Shown: positions 15,299-22,298 of the stretch, in pieces | Numbering within the stretch: the stretch's first letter is position 1 | Layout of the letters: every line of letters begins with the position of its first letter | Source: Candidatus Saccharimonadota bacterium | GTDB taxonomy: Bacteria > Patescibacteriota > Saccharimonadia > Saccharimonadales > Saccharimonadaceae | DNA: 64,000 nucleotides | Reading direction: 5' to 3' | Assembly: GCA_017552385.1 (NCBI GenBank) | Contig: JAFZQB010000011.1 | Coordinates: forward strand, 1-64,000 | The notes under the pieces: generated by a model | Told to the model about the DNA's origin: nothing | The model's database searches: none | The model's input: only the letters and a program-made list of their open reading frames with translations | Program-made: the position numbers and the translations under genes

Positions 15299-15476
15299 GG
15301 CCCCGTGCGAAGCGGGGCCCCGGGAAAGATAGAGGGCTAGATAAATATGTAAGTGCAGGCTCAAAAGTAAAAGTGATCTAACTCTCTTAGTGGCGCGAAT
15401 CAAAGCGCTCACGCTTCTTTCCCTGAATGTGCAAAAATCGCTTCCGCTAAGCTGCCGATGCTTTGTTGCGGCGCGA
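15299..15476 (-). ncRNA. Noncoding RNA candidate 3 of a tandem cluster (~180 nt)
   Basis: Minus-strand unit with TTGGGT (15507-15512), 17 nt, TATAAT (15484-15489), and a terminal hairpin GGCCCCG/CGGGGCC (15299-15319). Internal pairing: GGGAAAG with CTTTCCC just before the terminator, AAGCG-TGAG-CGCTT, and CTTAG/CTAAG. No protein frame on this strand fits between promoter and terminator; the open frame crossing it is the upstream extension of the femAB-like gene. Its last ~45 nt align with those of RNA candidate 2 (TAGCCCTCT, ATCTTT-CC, GGCCCCGC, CGGGGCCTTTCT), so the two are paralogues. Confidence 0.65.
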
Positions 15477-15483
15477 TAGGTGA

Positions 15484-15512
15484 ATTATAACATTTTTTGA
15501 CGGTCGACCCAA
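15484..15512 (-). promoter_or_regulatory. Promoter of RNA candidate 3
   Basis: TTGGGT-17-TATAAT on the minus strand. Confidence 0.65.
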
Positions 15513-15550
15513 GCAAAAACGGTATAAGTGATTTTTATAGAAATAAGAAA

Positions 15551-15715
15551 GGCCCCGCGGTGCGGTGCGGGGCCTGGAAAAGATGAGAGGGCTATTTAGG
15601 GAGTTTGGCGTGAAGCCAAAGGGCGGTGAACCGCTTAATAGCCCAGGGGAGAGATTTCATCTTCTCCTCGTCTTTTCCATTTTCAAGGTGCGACAGTCGC
15701 GTATATGGACGCGGC
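15551..15715 (-). ncRNA. Noncoding RNA candidate 2 of a tandem cluster (~165 nt)
   Basis: Minus-strand unit from TTGACT-17-TATAAT to a perfect GGCCCCGC/GCGGGGCC terminator. The RNA folds on paper into nested arms: GGAAAAG/CTTTTCC, then GAAGATGA/TCATCTT as an alternative outer helix, GGGCTATT/AATAGCCC, and inside two small hairpins (GCGG-TTCA-CCGC and TTTGGC-TTCAC-GCCAAA), a cloverleaf-like shape. A short GCG/CGC hairpin sits near the 5' end. No coding frame. Length would suit 6S or SRP RNA, but I see neither the 6S open-bubble layout nor the SRP GGAAG/GCAGC motif. It shares its 3' tail with candidate 3. Confidence 0.7.
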
Positions 15716-15721
15716 TTTGAA

Positions 15722-15750
15722 ATTATAGCATGCTTAAGAGGTGTAGTCAA
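15722..15750 (-). promoter_or_regulatory. Promoter of RNA candidate 2
   Basis: TTGACT (15745-15750), 17 nt, TATAAT (15722-15727), minus strand. Confidence 0.8.
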
Positions 15751-15784
15751 ACAGAAGCACTTTTATACTTTTGGGAAAAAGAGA

Positions 15785-15808
15785 GGGCCACGCTGGAATG
15801 CGTAGCCC
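15785..15808 (-). terminator. Terminator of RNA candidate 1
   Basis: GGGCTACGC, 6-nt loop, GCGTGGCCC on the minus strand (one G-T type pair), then TCTCTTTTT. Confidence 0.8.
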
Positions 15809-16345
15809 GTCAAGATAACTAGGAGTTTTACGAAATGGAAGACCTTCCATGTACATTGGGGTGTGGCTCATTTAGGGATGTAGGTACCCTGTTCAGCGTC
15901 GCGACTGAGTTTTTCTGTGGATTTCGGTAAACGAATCAACTAGGAATGGTCGGTCGTTAGGTTTGTCCCGCTGTGAGTAATAAGTGACATAGGTACGCAT
16001 GTATGGTTTGAGCTGGTGGCCTTAGCGCTATAGGTCCACCGTAGAAACTTGGCGGAGCACAAGCAAATCAGCCCTCAAGGGGTTTGAGAAAGGAATTCGT
16101 ATTTGTCCGGAACACGATACCTGCCTCAAAGACTGAGCGATGCATGGCGGTCAAATTGATTGCCGAGCTCTGACTCTCTCGGTCAATATATGACGACCTT
16201 CAACCATGGTGACGCCAAGTTAAGATGCATACCAAAGGGTTAGCGATTCTGCTTTTTTGAACGGCAGTCTTAATAGCCCAATGGACTTCCTCCTCCTAAC
16301 TATTTGAATGTAAAGAACTACCGTGAACCCCCTTTCCCGATTGAT
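15785..16345 (-). ncRNA. Long noncoding RNA candidate 1 (~560 nt)
   Basis: Minus-strand unit bounded by TTGACA-17-TAAAAT (16352-16380) and a terminator hairpin GGGCTACGC/GCGTGGCCC followed by T-rich sequence. No frame longer than 60 codons exists on either strand. Local helices: CCGAG/CTCGG, CTCAA-ACCCC-TTGAG, ATGGAA/TTCCAT, AGTC/GACT; TAGGAG near the 5' end can pair with CTCCTA near the 3' end to close the molecule. The length would suit tmRNA, RNase P RNA or a large ornate RNA, but there is no CCA-ended tRNA-like part, and the nearest match to the RNase P core is a lone GGAGGAAGTCC near the 5' end without the partner ACAGAA-GGCTTA motif. Identity open. Confidence 0.65.
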
Positions 16346-16351
16346 AAGAGG

Positions 16352-16380
16352 ATTTTAGCACGGCAAAAAGAGGTTGTCAA
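16352..16380 (-). promoter_or_regulatory. Promoter of RNA candidate 1, overlapping the tsaD stop
   Basis: TTGACA (16375-16380) and TAAAAT (16352-16357) with a 17-nt spacer. The -35 contains the TGA stop codon of tsaD (16377-16379). Confidence 0.8.
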
Positions 16381-17606
16381 GAGATAGCTGAGCGAGGAGA
16401 AATGTCGAGCGTGTATGGATCTGTAGGTTTAACGCCGGATTGGATTTCGTAGTACGCGGCCATTGTAACCATGGCGGCATTGTCGCCGGAGTATTTTGGA
16501 GAAGGGAAATAGACGGTTAGATCGGTTTGCTCGGAGTCTTTGATATCTTGGATGGTCGATGCTGCTTCACGTAGTGCATTATTTGCACTAACTCCCCCAG
16601 CGAAGACAATAGACTTAACGTCTGGGTGCTCTTTTCTGGCGAGCTCAAGCTTTTCGAGTAGAATATCGACAGCGGTTTTTTGGAAGCTAGCGGCAAAGTC
16701 GGCGATTTGTTTTTCACTCAGCAATTTTTTTAAGTCATGCGATGGATAATCAAGCTCGACGCCACATTCTTTTTGTACGGTGCGTAGCACTGCTGTCTTG
16801 AGACCGGAGAAAGAGAAGTCGAGATCGTTGATTTTTGGGTGGGGGAACCTATATTTTTCGGGATCACCGGCCTCGGCGGCTTTGGCAATGGATGGGCCAC
16901 CTGGGTAGGGAAGGCCAAGGATTTTGGCGACTTTGTCAAAACATTCGCCGATGGCGTCATCGAGCGTGGTGCCAATGATTTCGAAAGAGTTGTGCTCTTT
17001 CATATAGATGATTTGAGTGTGCCCGCCAGAGATTACAAGAGCTAATAGCGGAAAAGTAGGTGTGGCTGTTTCATTTGCTCGTTTTTGGTCGACAGTTCGT
17101 TCCGTCGAACGCAAGTCACATCCGCCTGCCGTTGCGGGGGCCGCGCTTGCTCTTCCTTCAGACTTCGTCCTCGCCGTGTCCCATGGGTCCGGACGGTCGT
17201 AACCTGCGGAGACCGCCGGAGACGGAACTGTCTCCCCGCTCGCGGGCAACCAGTTACTATAAATATGACTTTTGAGATGATGGACGGCATAGAGAGGTTT
17301 GTTGTGAAGAATGGCTAGCGTACGAGCGGTGAGAGTGCCAATTAAGAGACTGCCAAGTAATCCTGGGGTATGAGTGACGGCGATAGCGTCGATATCGTCC
17401 CACGTGACATTGGCCTCATCAAAGGCTTGGTCGATAACTGGAAGTATAGCTTCTAGGTGGGATCTTGCGGCAACTTCAGGGATGACGCCACCGTAGCTCT
17501 TGAAAATGTCGATTTGAGAAACAACGACGTTTGATAATAACGTCGTATCATCCAATATTGCCGCTGCTGTTTCGTCGCAGCTAGACTCAATACCTAGGAT
17601 TTTCAT
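16377..17606 (-). CDS. tsaD: tRNA N6-adenosine threonylcarbamoyltransferase TsaD, with 64-residue insert
   Basis: Catalytic subunit of t6A synthesis, transferring threonylcarbamoyl to A37 of ANN-decoding tRNAs. ASKHA fold with GIESSCDETAAAI at residues 5-17, the metal-binding HHLKSH at 109-114, ISGGHTQ near 192 and SPKYSGDNAAM near the C-terminus. 409 residues against the usual ~335-345; the excess is one in-frame block (residues ~121-184) between SNWL and FPLLALVISGG. That block is low-complexity (Pro, Ser, Ala, Arg, Thr), and its DNA (about 17060-17260) is clearly GC-richer than the gene around it. The core is intact on both sides, so the enzyme is probably active. TATAAT (17614-17619) ends 7 nt before ATG 17606: leaderless, with a 10-bp palindrome over the start. 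Confidence 0.95.
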   Translation of the reverse strand: MKILGIESSCDETAAAILDDTTLLSNVVVSQIDIFKSYGGVIPEVAARSHLEAILPVIDQAFDEANVTWDDIDAIAVTHTPGLLGSLLIGTLTARTLAILHNKPLYAVHHLKSHIYSNWLPASGETVPSPAVSAGYDRPDPWDTARTKSEGRASAAPATAGGCDLRSTERTVDQKRANETATPTFPLLALVISGGHTQIIYMKEHNSFEIIGTTLDDAIGECFDKVAKILGLPYPGGPSIAKAAEAGDPEKYRFPHPKINDLDFSFSGLKTAVLRTVQKECGVELDYPSHDLKKLLSEKQIADFAASFQKTAVDILLEKLELARKEHPDVKSIVFAGGVSANNALREAASTIQDIKDSEQTDLTVYFPSPKYSGDNAAMVTMAAYYEIQSGVKPTDPYTLDISPRSAIS

Positions 17607-17616
17607 CCTAGGTATT
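17589..17616. repeat. Perfect 10-bp inverted repeat centred on the tsaD start codon
   Basis: AATACCTAGG (17589-17598), 8-nt loop containing the start codon, CCTAGGTATT (17607-17616). One arm overlaps the -10 box (17614-17619), the other encodes codons 3-6 (Ile-Leu-Gly-Ile). Confidence 0.8.
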
Positions 17617-17633
17617 ATAGCATAAGAGAACTG

Positions 17634-18866
17634 TTAGGCCCAGTATTTAAGAGAATAGATAGGATTCTTGTGAGCGGCTTTGAGCGCTGGGTAGAGGCCA
17701 AAGATGAGGCCGGTGAGCAAGCTGACGCCGAAGGTGATAGCTAGAATTTGCCATGACACGAATGGATTAAACGGTGTGACGAGACAGAGTAGGAAGGAAA
17801 GGGCATAGCCAAGGATGAGACCCATAAAGCCGCCGGCGAGAGAAAGGATGAGGGCTTCGATGAGGAATTGTAAGAGAATGTTGCCGGTGGAAGCACCGAT
17901 GGCTTTGCGGACGCCGATTTCGTGTGTGCGCTCAGCTACGGAGACAAGCATGATGTTCATAATACCGATGCCTCCGACGATAAGGGAAATTCCTGCTACG
18001 ATAGCAAGGATGCCGGAGATGATGGAGAGTAATGAGCCAGCTGGGTGAGTGATTTCATCGCCAGATAAGACGGTAAAGTTAGTGTCGCCAGATTTGGCAG
18101 CGACGAGGGATTCTTTGATTTTTTCGGCCGTGTCGGTGAGAGTATCGGTATTTTCAGTACGAACGTTGATTTGCTGGATTTGGAGAGAGTTGTCGATTTT
18201 ATTGAGTGCAGAAGCGCAAACAAAGAACGAATCATCGAGATCAACGTTATTGAAATTAATAGGATCGTCGACTTCGGCTAGTGTGCCAATAATGATGAAT
18301 CTCTGACCGAGAAGAGTGATAGTCTTACCAATTGGCTCTGCGGTGCCGAATAGAGAATTGGCTAGTTTGGTGCCGATGACGGCGGTAGGCGTTTCAGAAT
18401 CTTCGCGGAGGAAAACGCCGTTTTTGAGGCTGAGATTTTGGATTTTAAGGAAATCCGGATTAGTACCGATGACAGTAGCGGAAGGAACTGTAGTATCGGT
18501 TTCGCCTTTGAGCGAATTAACAGATATAGCTAGTGGAGAGACAGCGGCAACCCCCTCGATTTTCTTGATGGTATCGACGTCTTTTAAAGTTAAGTTGGAC
18601 TTGAGATATTGTGTGGAGGTAGTGAGCTCTGAGACGATAGAATCGACGGTGGAACGGGTAGAAGTTGGACGGACGACGACGAGGCTAGAGCCGACTTTAG
18701 AGACTTGTTCGGAGACGAGATTGGTAATACTCCCCATGAGTGATAGTATCAAGATGATTGAAGCAACACCGATAGAAATGCCGAGACAAGTGAGGAAAGA
18801 GCGAGTTCGATTGCGCTTGAGCGAAGATTTCGCTAGTTCATAGTGAGTGCGTAAAAGTAAGGCCAT
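17634..18866 (-). CDS. ABC transporter permease, MacB/FtsX type
   Basis: 410-residue MacB-like permease: an N-terminal membrane helix (GISIGVASIILILSLMGSI, ~residues 30-48), a large extracytoplasmic MacB_PCD-type domain (~50-280), and three C-terminal helices of the FtsX domain with the typical SVAERTHEIGVRKAIGAS loop near residue 310. Such permeases form mechanotransmission complexes with a LolD/MacB-like ATPase rather than moving substrate through the membrane directly. It starts 2 nt after the stop of the ATPase gene, so the two are one operon. No MacA-like adaptor is visible nearby. Substrate unknown; in other bacteria candidates are peptides, lipoproteins or signals. Confidence 0.92.
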   Translation of the reverse strand: MALLLRTHYELAKSSLKRNRTRSFLTCLGISIGVASIILILSLMGSITNLVSEQVSKVGSSLVVVRPTSTRSTVDSIVSELTTSTQYLKSNLTLKDVDTIKKIEGVAAVSPLAISVNSLKGETDTTVPSATVIGTNPDFLKIQNLSLKNGVFLREDSETPTAVIGTKLANSLFGTAEPIGKTITLLGQRFIIIGTLAEVDDPINFNNVDLDDSFFVCASALNKIDNSLQIQQINVRTENTDTLTDTAEKIKESLVAAKSGDTNFTVLSGDEITHPAGSLLSIISGILAIVAGISLIVGGIGIMNIMLVSVAERTHEIGVRKAIGASTGNILLQFLIEALILSLAGGFMGLILGYALSFLLCLVTPFNPFVSWQILAITFGVSLLTGLIFGLYPALKAAHKNPIYSLKYWA

Positions 18867-18868
18867 GA

Positions 18869-19684
18869 CTATTTTTTACCTTTTTTCTTTTTAAAGTTGC
18901 TTTTTTTGCGACTCTTGAAGATTTTGCGAGGGGTTTTGCGTTCGATTGGGACTGGGAGGTCACTATCTTTGACGGTCTTGATATCAGTATCGATGGTGCC
19001 GTCGAGCATATTGATGACGCGGGTAGCGTAGGAAGTGAGAGCGGGGTTGTGAGTGACCATGATGATAGTGTTGCCTTCGCTGTGGATGCGCCTTAGCTCT
19101 TCCATGACGGTCGCAGAGGAGCGAGAGTCGAGATTGCCAGTAGGCTCATCGGCGAGGATGATTTCTGGGTGAGAGACGATGGCGCGGGCGATAGCGGCAC
19201 GTTGCTGCTGGCCACCAGAGAGTTGGAAGGGAAGATAGTATTCTTTATCTTTTAAGTTGAAACGGTCGAGTGCTTCGGAGGCTTTGATGAGGCGGCGAGT
19301 TTTATGATAGCCAGAATAAACTAGCGGTAGGGAAACATTTTCAATTATCGAAAGATTAGGAATGAGGTTGAAGTTTTGGAAGATGAAGCCGATTTTCTTG
19401 GCGCGAAGGCGAGCTTGGCGACGAGCGGAGATACGGCTGGCTGGCTCGTCATTTAAAATATAGGTGCCGCTAGTGGGCGTATCGAGCAGGCCGATGATAT
19501 TTAAGAGAGTGGTTTTGCCACAGCCCGAAGGGCCCATGATCATAATAAATTCACCACGTTTGACTTCAAGGTTAAAATTCTTAAGCGCGTAGGATGCGGC
19601 GTCGCCGTAGCCGAAGCGTTTGGAAAGCCCTTTGAGCTCTATGATGACTTCATTGGTGTTGGATTCTTTTTGTTCCTCATTCAT
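18869..19684 (-). CDS. ABC transporter ATPase, LolD/MacB type
   Basis: 271 residues with Walker A GPSGCGKTT (~50), Q-loop FIFQNFN, signature LSGGQQQRAAIARAI (~155), Walker B ILADEPTGNLD, and H-loop VTHNP. These are typical of the LolD/MacB/FtsE group that pairs with FtsX-type permeases, and the permease follows directly. A strongly basic C-terminal tail (Lys/Arg, ~35 residues) is unusual and may bind nucleic acid or the membrane surface (inference). The frame begins at 19690, but ATG 19684 is preferred: the -10 TATAAT (19693-19698, minus strand) then ends 8 nt before the start, whereas 19690 would be within the transcription-start zone. Confidence 0.92.
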   Translation of the reverse strand: MNEEQKESNTNEVIIELKGLSKRFGYGDAASYALKNFNLEVKRGEFIMIMGPSGCGKTTLLNIIGLLDTPTSGTYILNDEPASRISARRQARLRAKKIGFIFQNFNLIPNLSIIENVSLPLVYSGYHKTRRLIKASEALDRFNLKDKEYYLPFQLSGGQQQRAAIARAIVSHPEIILADEPTGNLDSRSSATVMEELRRIHSEGNTIIMVTHNPALTSYATRVINMLDGTIDTDIKTVKDSDLPVPIERKTPRKIFKSRKKSNFKKKKGKK

Positions 19685-19815
19685 TATCATTAATTATAAA
19701 CATCCATTTATGATTTTTAAAGGGGTATTTTTAAGATTTTTTGCAAAATTGTTGTAAAAAATATGTTAATATTTCTATAGAAGTGGGTGACCTTTAAAAA
19801 TTGGAGGTGTTTTAG

Positions 19816-20313
19816 ATGAGTTGGTGGGGACGCGGCGTTATGAAACTTACTATGGCTGGGATTCTGGTGGCGCTGTCGATTGTGCTAGGCAAGGTTCTGA
19901 GCGTGACTGTCGGTGCCTTCAGGGTAAGCTTCGAGAATCTGCCAGTGATTCTGGCGGGTATTTGGCTTGGGCCGATTGTAGGTATGGCTGTAGGCGTGGT
20001 CGCGGACCTACTGGGGAGCATCCTCGTTGGTTTTGCGATTAACCCATTGATTACTGTCGGCGCTGGCATAATTGGCTTCGTGGCTGGCTTTGTGTTCCAT
20101 TTGCCTTCGGGTGTGAAGCTGGACAGGAAATTGGCGCTTTCGGTGGCAATGGCACATTTGCTGGGCTCCGTGATCATGAAGAGCATTGGATTGGGAGTCT
20201 ATTACGGTTATCCGCTACCTGTACTTCTGGTCAGAATCCCGATTTACCTCGTGACTGGCTTTATTGAGTTCTTGATTATCCGTGCGATCGTGAAAAGAGT
20301 CAAACACTTCTGA
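19816..20313 (+). CDS. folT: ECF transporter S component, probably folate (FolT)
   Basis: 165-residue integral membrane protein with about six segments. The block FRVSFENLPVILAGIWLGPIVGMAVGVVADLLG, described here by its key words VSFENLP, LAGIWLGP and DLLG at residues ~35-68, is characteristic of folate-type S components, and GVYYGYP (~137-143) fits as well. S components bind a vitamin and use a shared EcfAAT energy module, which is not in this window. A clear GGAGGTG Shine-Dalgarno precedes ATG 19816. The next gene is folC, which traps folate by polyglutamylation, so context supports folate uptake. Other ECF substrates cannot be excluded from sequence alone. Confidence 0.82.
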   Translation: MSWWGRGVMKLTMAGILVALSIVLGKVLSVTVGAFRVSFENLPVILAGIWLGPIVGMAVGVVADLLGSILVGFAINPLITVGAGIIGFVAGFVFHLPSGVKLDRKLALSVAMAHLLGSVIMKSIGLGVYYGYPLPVLLVRIPIYLVTGFIEFLIIRAIVKRVKHF

Positions 20314-20316
20314 GCT

Positions 20317-20339
20317 CCGCCCTTTAAGGGCGGTTTTTT
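20317..20339 (+). terminator. Terminator after folT
   Basis: CCGCCC-TTTAA-GGGCGG followed by TTTTTT. It sits just in front of the folC promoter, so the two genes are separate units although functionally linked. Confidence 0.9.
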
Positions 20340-20355
20340 ATGCTATAATTTTGGC

Positions 20356-21621
20356 ATGAAAAAATTGGATATGAACTCGGATTTTGATTTACCAGAAGTT
20401 GAAGAGTGGCTAAAGGATTATAGAAATTTTGAGAAAAGGCCTGAGGCGAGCATGCTCAATCTTGAACGGATGGAGGTTCTGGTAGAGTACTTTGGACATC
20501 CAGAGAGATTTTGTCCATGTTTTCATGTGGCAGGCTCGAAAGGTAAGGGAACAATTGCGACAAGTGTCGCTGCGATTCTGACTGAAGCAGGTAAGACAGT
20601 TGGTATTTATACTTCACCGCATATCCTGCATTTCACGGAGCGGGTGCGGTCTGGAGATGGGCCGTTTGAACAAAAGATTTATCACGATGCGTTAGAAGAA
20701 TTAAAGGCCGGCATGAATGAATTGATTCAGAGCGGCGCTCTTGATAAGAGTTTGGTGACTTGGTACGAAGCCGTGACAATCTATGCGATGTTGGTGTTTA
20801 GGAGAGCTGGAGTGGACTATGCAGTTTATGAAGTAGGAATGGGTGGTCGGTTGGATGCTACGAATGTGATTTTGCCTGAAGCAATTGGAATGGGGCTGAT
20901 TGAGTTAGAACATACAGAATTCTTGGGCGACACGATTAAAAAAATTGCTTTTGAAAAAGCAGGGGTTTTTAAGAAAAAAGTGCCAATTACCTCTGTTCCG
21001 CAGGTTATTGAAGCGCGTACGGTTTTTGCGAAAAAAGCGTGCGAAAAACATGCAAAAGTAGAATATGTTCCGGCATCAACAGGGAATTATCTTGAGATAG
21101 ACCAAGAGGTGGCACGACGGATGGTCAAGAAGGTTTGTCCAGACATTAGCGATGAACTTGCTAAGAAAGCTCTCTTGAGTGTTTCGCTTCCGGGTAGATA
21201 CGAGAAAGTTTTGGATATAGACGGGTTTTCTAAAATTCCATATTTGTTGATGGATGGTGCACACACAGAGCAGAGCATTGCTGAAGTGATAAAGAGAATG
21301 AAGGTTGAAGGTGATGGTGGGATTTTGATTTTTGCTTGTGCGAAGGATAAAAGGGTTGAATTAATTGCAAAAGAGATTTTTGATTCCGGACTCTTTTCTA
21401 GAGTCTATCTGACGCGACCAGGGGAATGGAAAGAAGCGGATTTGCCAAGAGCAGAGAAAGCTTTCAGTGGGGCTGGTTATGAAGGCATTACGGCGAGGAA
21501 AGATTATGTGCAGGTGATTAAGGACGCATTTGAGTTTGCGGATGAAAATAAGAGGCCTGTGGTAGTTTTGGGGTCGTTTTATATTTTGGCTGAAGTAAAG
21601 AAGGTGATCGGTCAGGGCTAG
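20356..21621 (+). CDS. folC: Folylpolyglutamate / dihydrofolate synthase FolC
   Basis: Mur-ligase-fold enzyme adding glutamate to folate (or making dihydrofolate). N-terminal YRNFEKRPEASMLNLERM, ATP loop HVAGSKGKGTIA near residue 60 (the FolC form of the P-loop), TSPHILHFTERVR (~95), EVGMGGRLDATNV (~170), LEHTEFLGDT (~190), then the C-terminal domain with LLMDGAHTEQS near 300. 421 residues, normal. No folate-biosynthesis genes are visible, so with FolT it most likely retains imported folate. TATAAT (20344-20349) ends 6 nt before ATG 20356: leaderless. Confidence 0.93.
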   Translation: MKKLDMNSDFDLPEVEEWLKDYRNFEKRPEASMLNLERMEVLVEYFGHPERFCPCFHVAGSKGKGTIATSVAAILTEAGKTVGIYTSPHILHFTERVRSGDGPFEQKIYHDALEELKAGMNELIQSGALDKSLVTWYEAVTIYAMLVFRRAGVDYAVYEVGMGGRLDATNVILPEAIGMGLIELEHTEFLGDTIKKIAFEKAGVFKKKVPITSVPQVIEARTVFAKKACEKHAKVEYVPASTGNYLEIDQEVARRMVKKVCPDISDELAKKALLSVSLPGRYEKVLDIDGFSKIPYLLMDGAHTEQSIAEVIKRMKVEGDGGILIFACAKDKRVELIAKEIFDSGLFSRVYLTRPGEWKEADLPRAEKAFSGAGYEGITARKDYVQVIKDAFEFADENKRPVVVLGSFYILAEVKKVIGQG

Positions 21622-21623
21622 GG

Positions 21624-21652
21624 TGGTCAAAACTAAAGTTTCATGCTATAAT
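21624..21652 (+). promoter_or_regulatory. tRNA-Ser promoter
   Basis: TGGTCA (21624-21629), 17 nt, TATAAT (21647-21652), 11 nt before the mature tRNA end. Confidence 0.75.
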
Positions 21653-21663
21653 GGTGCACACGC

Positions 21664-21753
21664 GGAAGTGTGTCCGAGTGGTTTAAGGAGCACGCTTGGA
21701 AAGCGTGTGAGCGGGCAACCGTTCCGGAGGTTCGAATCCTCTCGCTTCCGCCA
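21664..21753 (+). tRNA. tRNA-Ser (anticodon GGA)
   Basis: Class II tRNA: acceptor GGAAGTG/CGCTTCC, anticodon stem CACGC/GCGTG with loop TTGGAAA (anticodon GGA), a long variable arm, T-arm GAGGTTCGAATCCTC, discriminator G and encoded CCA (21751-21753). Confidence 0.97.
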
Positions 21754-21764
21754 GGAAGATTTTG

Positions 21765-21791
21765 AAAATGACCCCGAGAGGGCCATTTTTT
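21765..21791 (+). terminator. Terminator after tRNA-Ser
   Basis: AAAATG-A-CCC, 5-nt loop, GGG-C-CATTTT with one A/C mismatch, then T's. Confidence 0.7.
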
Positions 21792-21864
21792 AAAGCCTTC
21801 TTCACCTGAAGAGGGAAGAGAATCGAGCCCAGGTTCGTTATCGAGGCAAAGCCTCGATCAAGAG

Positions 21865-21884
21865 ATCCTCTCGTTTCCGCTAGG
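21865..21884 (+). repeat. Degenerate copy of the tRNA-Ser 3' end (possible attachment-site scar)
   Basis: 18 of 20 bases match the tRNA-Ser 3' end at 21736-21755 (ATCCTCTCG-TTCCGC-AGG with two C-to-T changes), in direct orientation 129 nt downstream. The stretch between holds a perfect hairpin ATCGAGGC-AAA-GCCTCGAT (around 21840-21858). Direct repeats of tRNA 3' ends are the usual mark of integrase-mediated insertion. Confidence 0.7.
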
Positions 21885-21885
21885 C

Positions 21886-21914
21886 TTTACATTTTAAAAG
21901 AGCTGATATATTAT
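21886..21914 (+). promoter_or_regulatory. Promoter of a short unit at 21.9-22.2 kb
   Basis: TTTACA (21886-21891), 17 nt, TATTAT (21909-21914); begins immediately after the tRNA-Ser repeat copy. Confidence 0.6.
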
Positions 21915-21972
21915 AGTGAACATAGCCGATCGGTGTACCTTTACTTGCAAGATATTTTGACGAAAGGAGACG

Positions 21973-22053
21973 ATGCGTTTGCGCACGGTATTCATGAATG
22001 CATTTTCGGAATCGGAACGGCGGATCGCAGTGGCGATCAATAATTCTAAGTGA
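21973..22053 (+). CDS. Possible 26-aa peptide or decayed gene start
   Basis: ATG 21973 with AAAGGAGA 5 nt upstream opens a frame MRLRTVFMNAFSESERR... to NNSK, stop TGA 22051. No frame continues it. The unit has a promoter (21886-21914) and a perfect terminator (22153-22177), so it is a defined transcript of ~260 nt. It could be a true small peptide, a small RNA, or the 5' stub of a gene whose rest decayed. The remaining 22054-22152 shows no open frame. Confidence 0.4.
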   Translation: MRLRTVFMNAFSESERRIAVAINNSK

Positions 22054-22152
22054 TGGCGCAGGGAAGTGGTGCTATCACGATCCAAGCATTTCTATCGTAG
22101 TTACCCTTAAGTAAAACGTTTTCTCAGTTTTGTTCATTAATCCTTGCAACCT

Positions 22153-22177
22153 GGCGCCCTTGGAGGGGCGCCTTTTT
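22153..22177 (+). terminator. Terminator of the 21.9-kb unit
   Basis: GGCGCCC-TTGGAG-GGGCGCC followed by TTTTT. Confidence 0.9.
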
Positions 22178-22298
22178 CATGAGTTTGTCAAAGGCTTGTT
22201 TGATGGATTTTCGACTCTAATTAAAAGAGTATGTTATACTGTAAGAATCTTGCTACAAGAGTTCTTTAAAACAGGATTTAGATAAGGAGTTGGTATTC

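Noticed and set aside
15785-16345. RNase P RNA or tmRNA
   Set aside because: GGAGGAAGTCC near the 5' end recalls the RNase P core, but the matching 3' motif is missing; no tRNA-like ends or tag frame for tmRNA. Left unnamed until a covariance search is done.
21894-22085. Minus-strand 63-codon frame
   Set aside because: No ribosome site or promoter; it is antisense to the better-supported short plus-strand unit.
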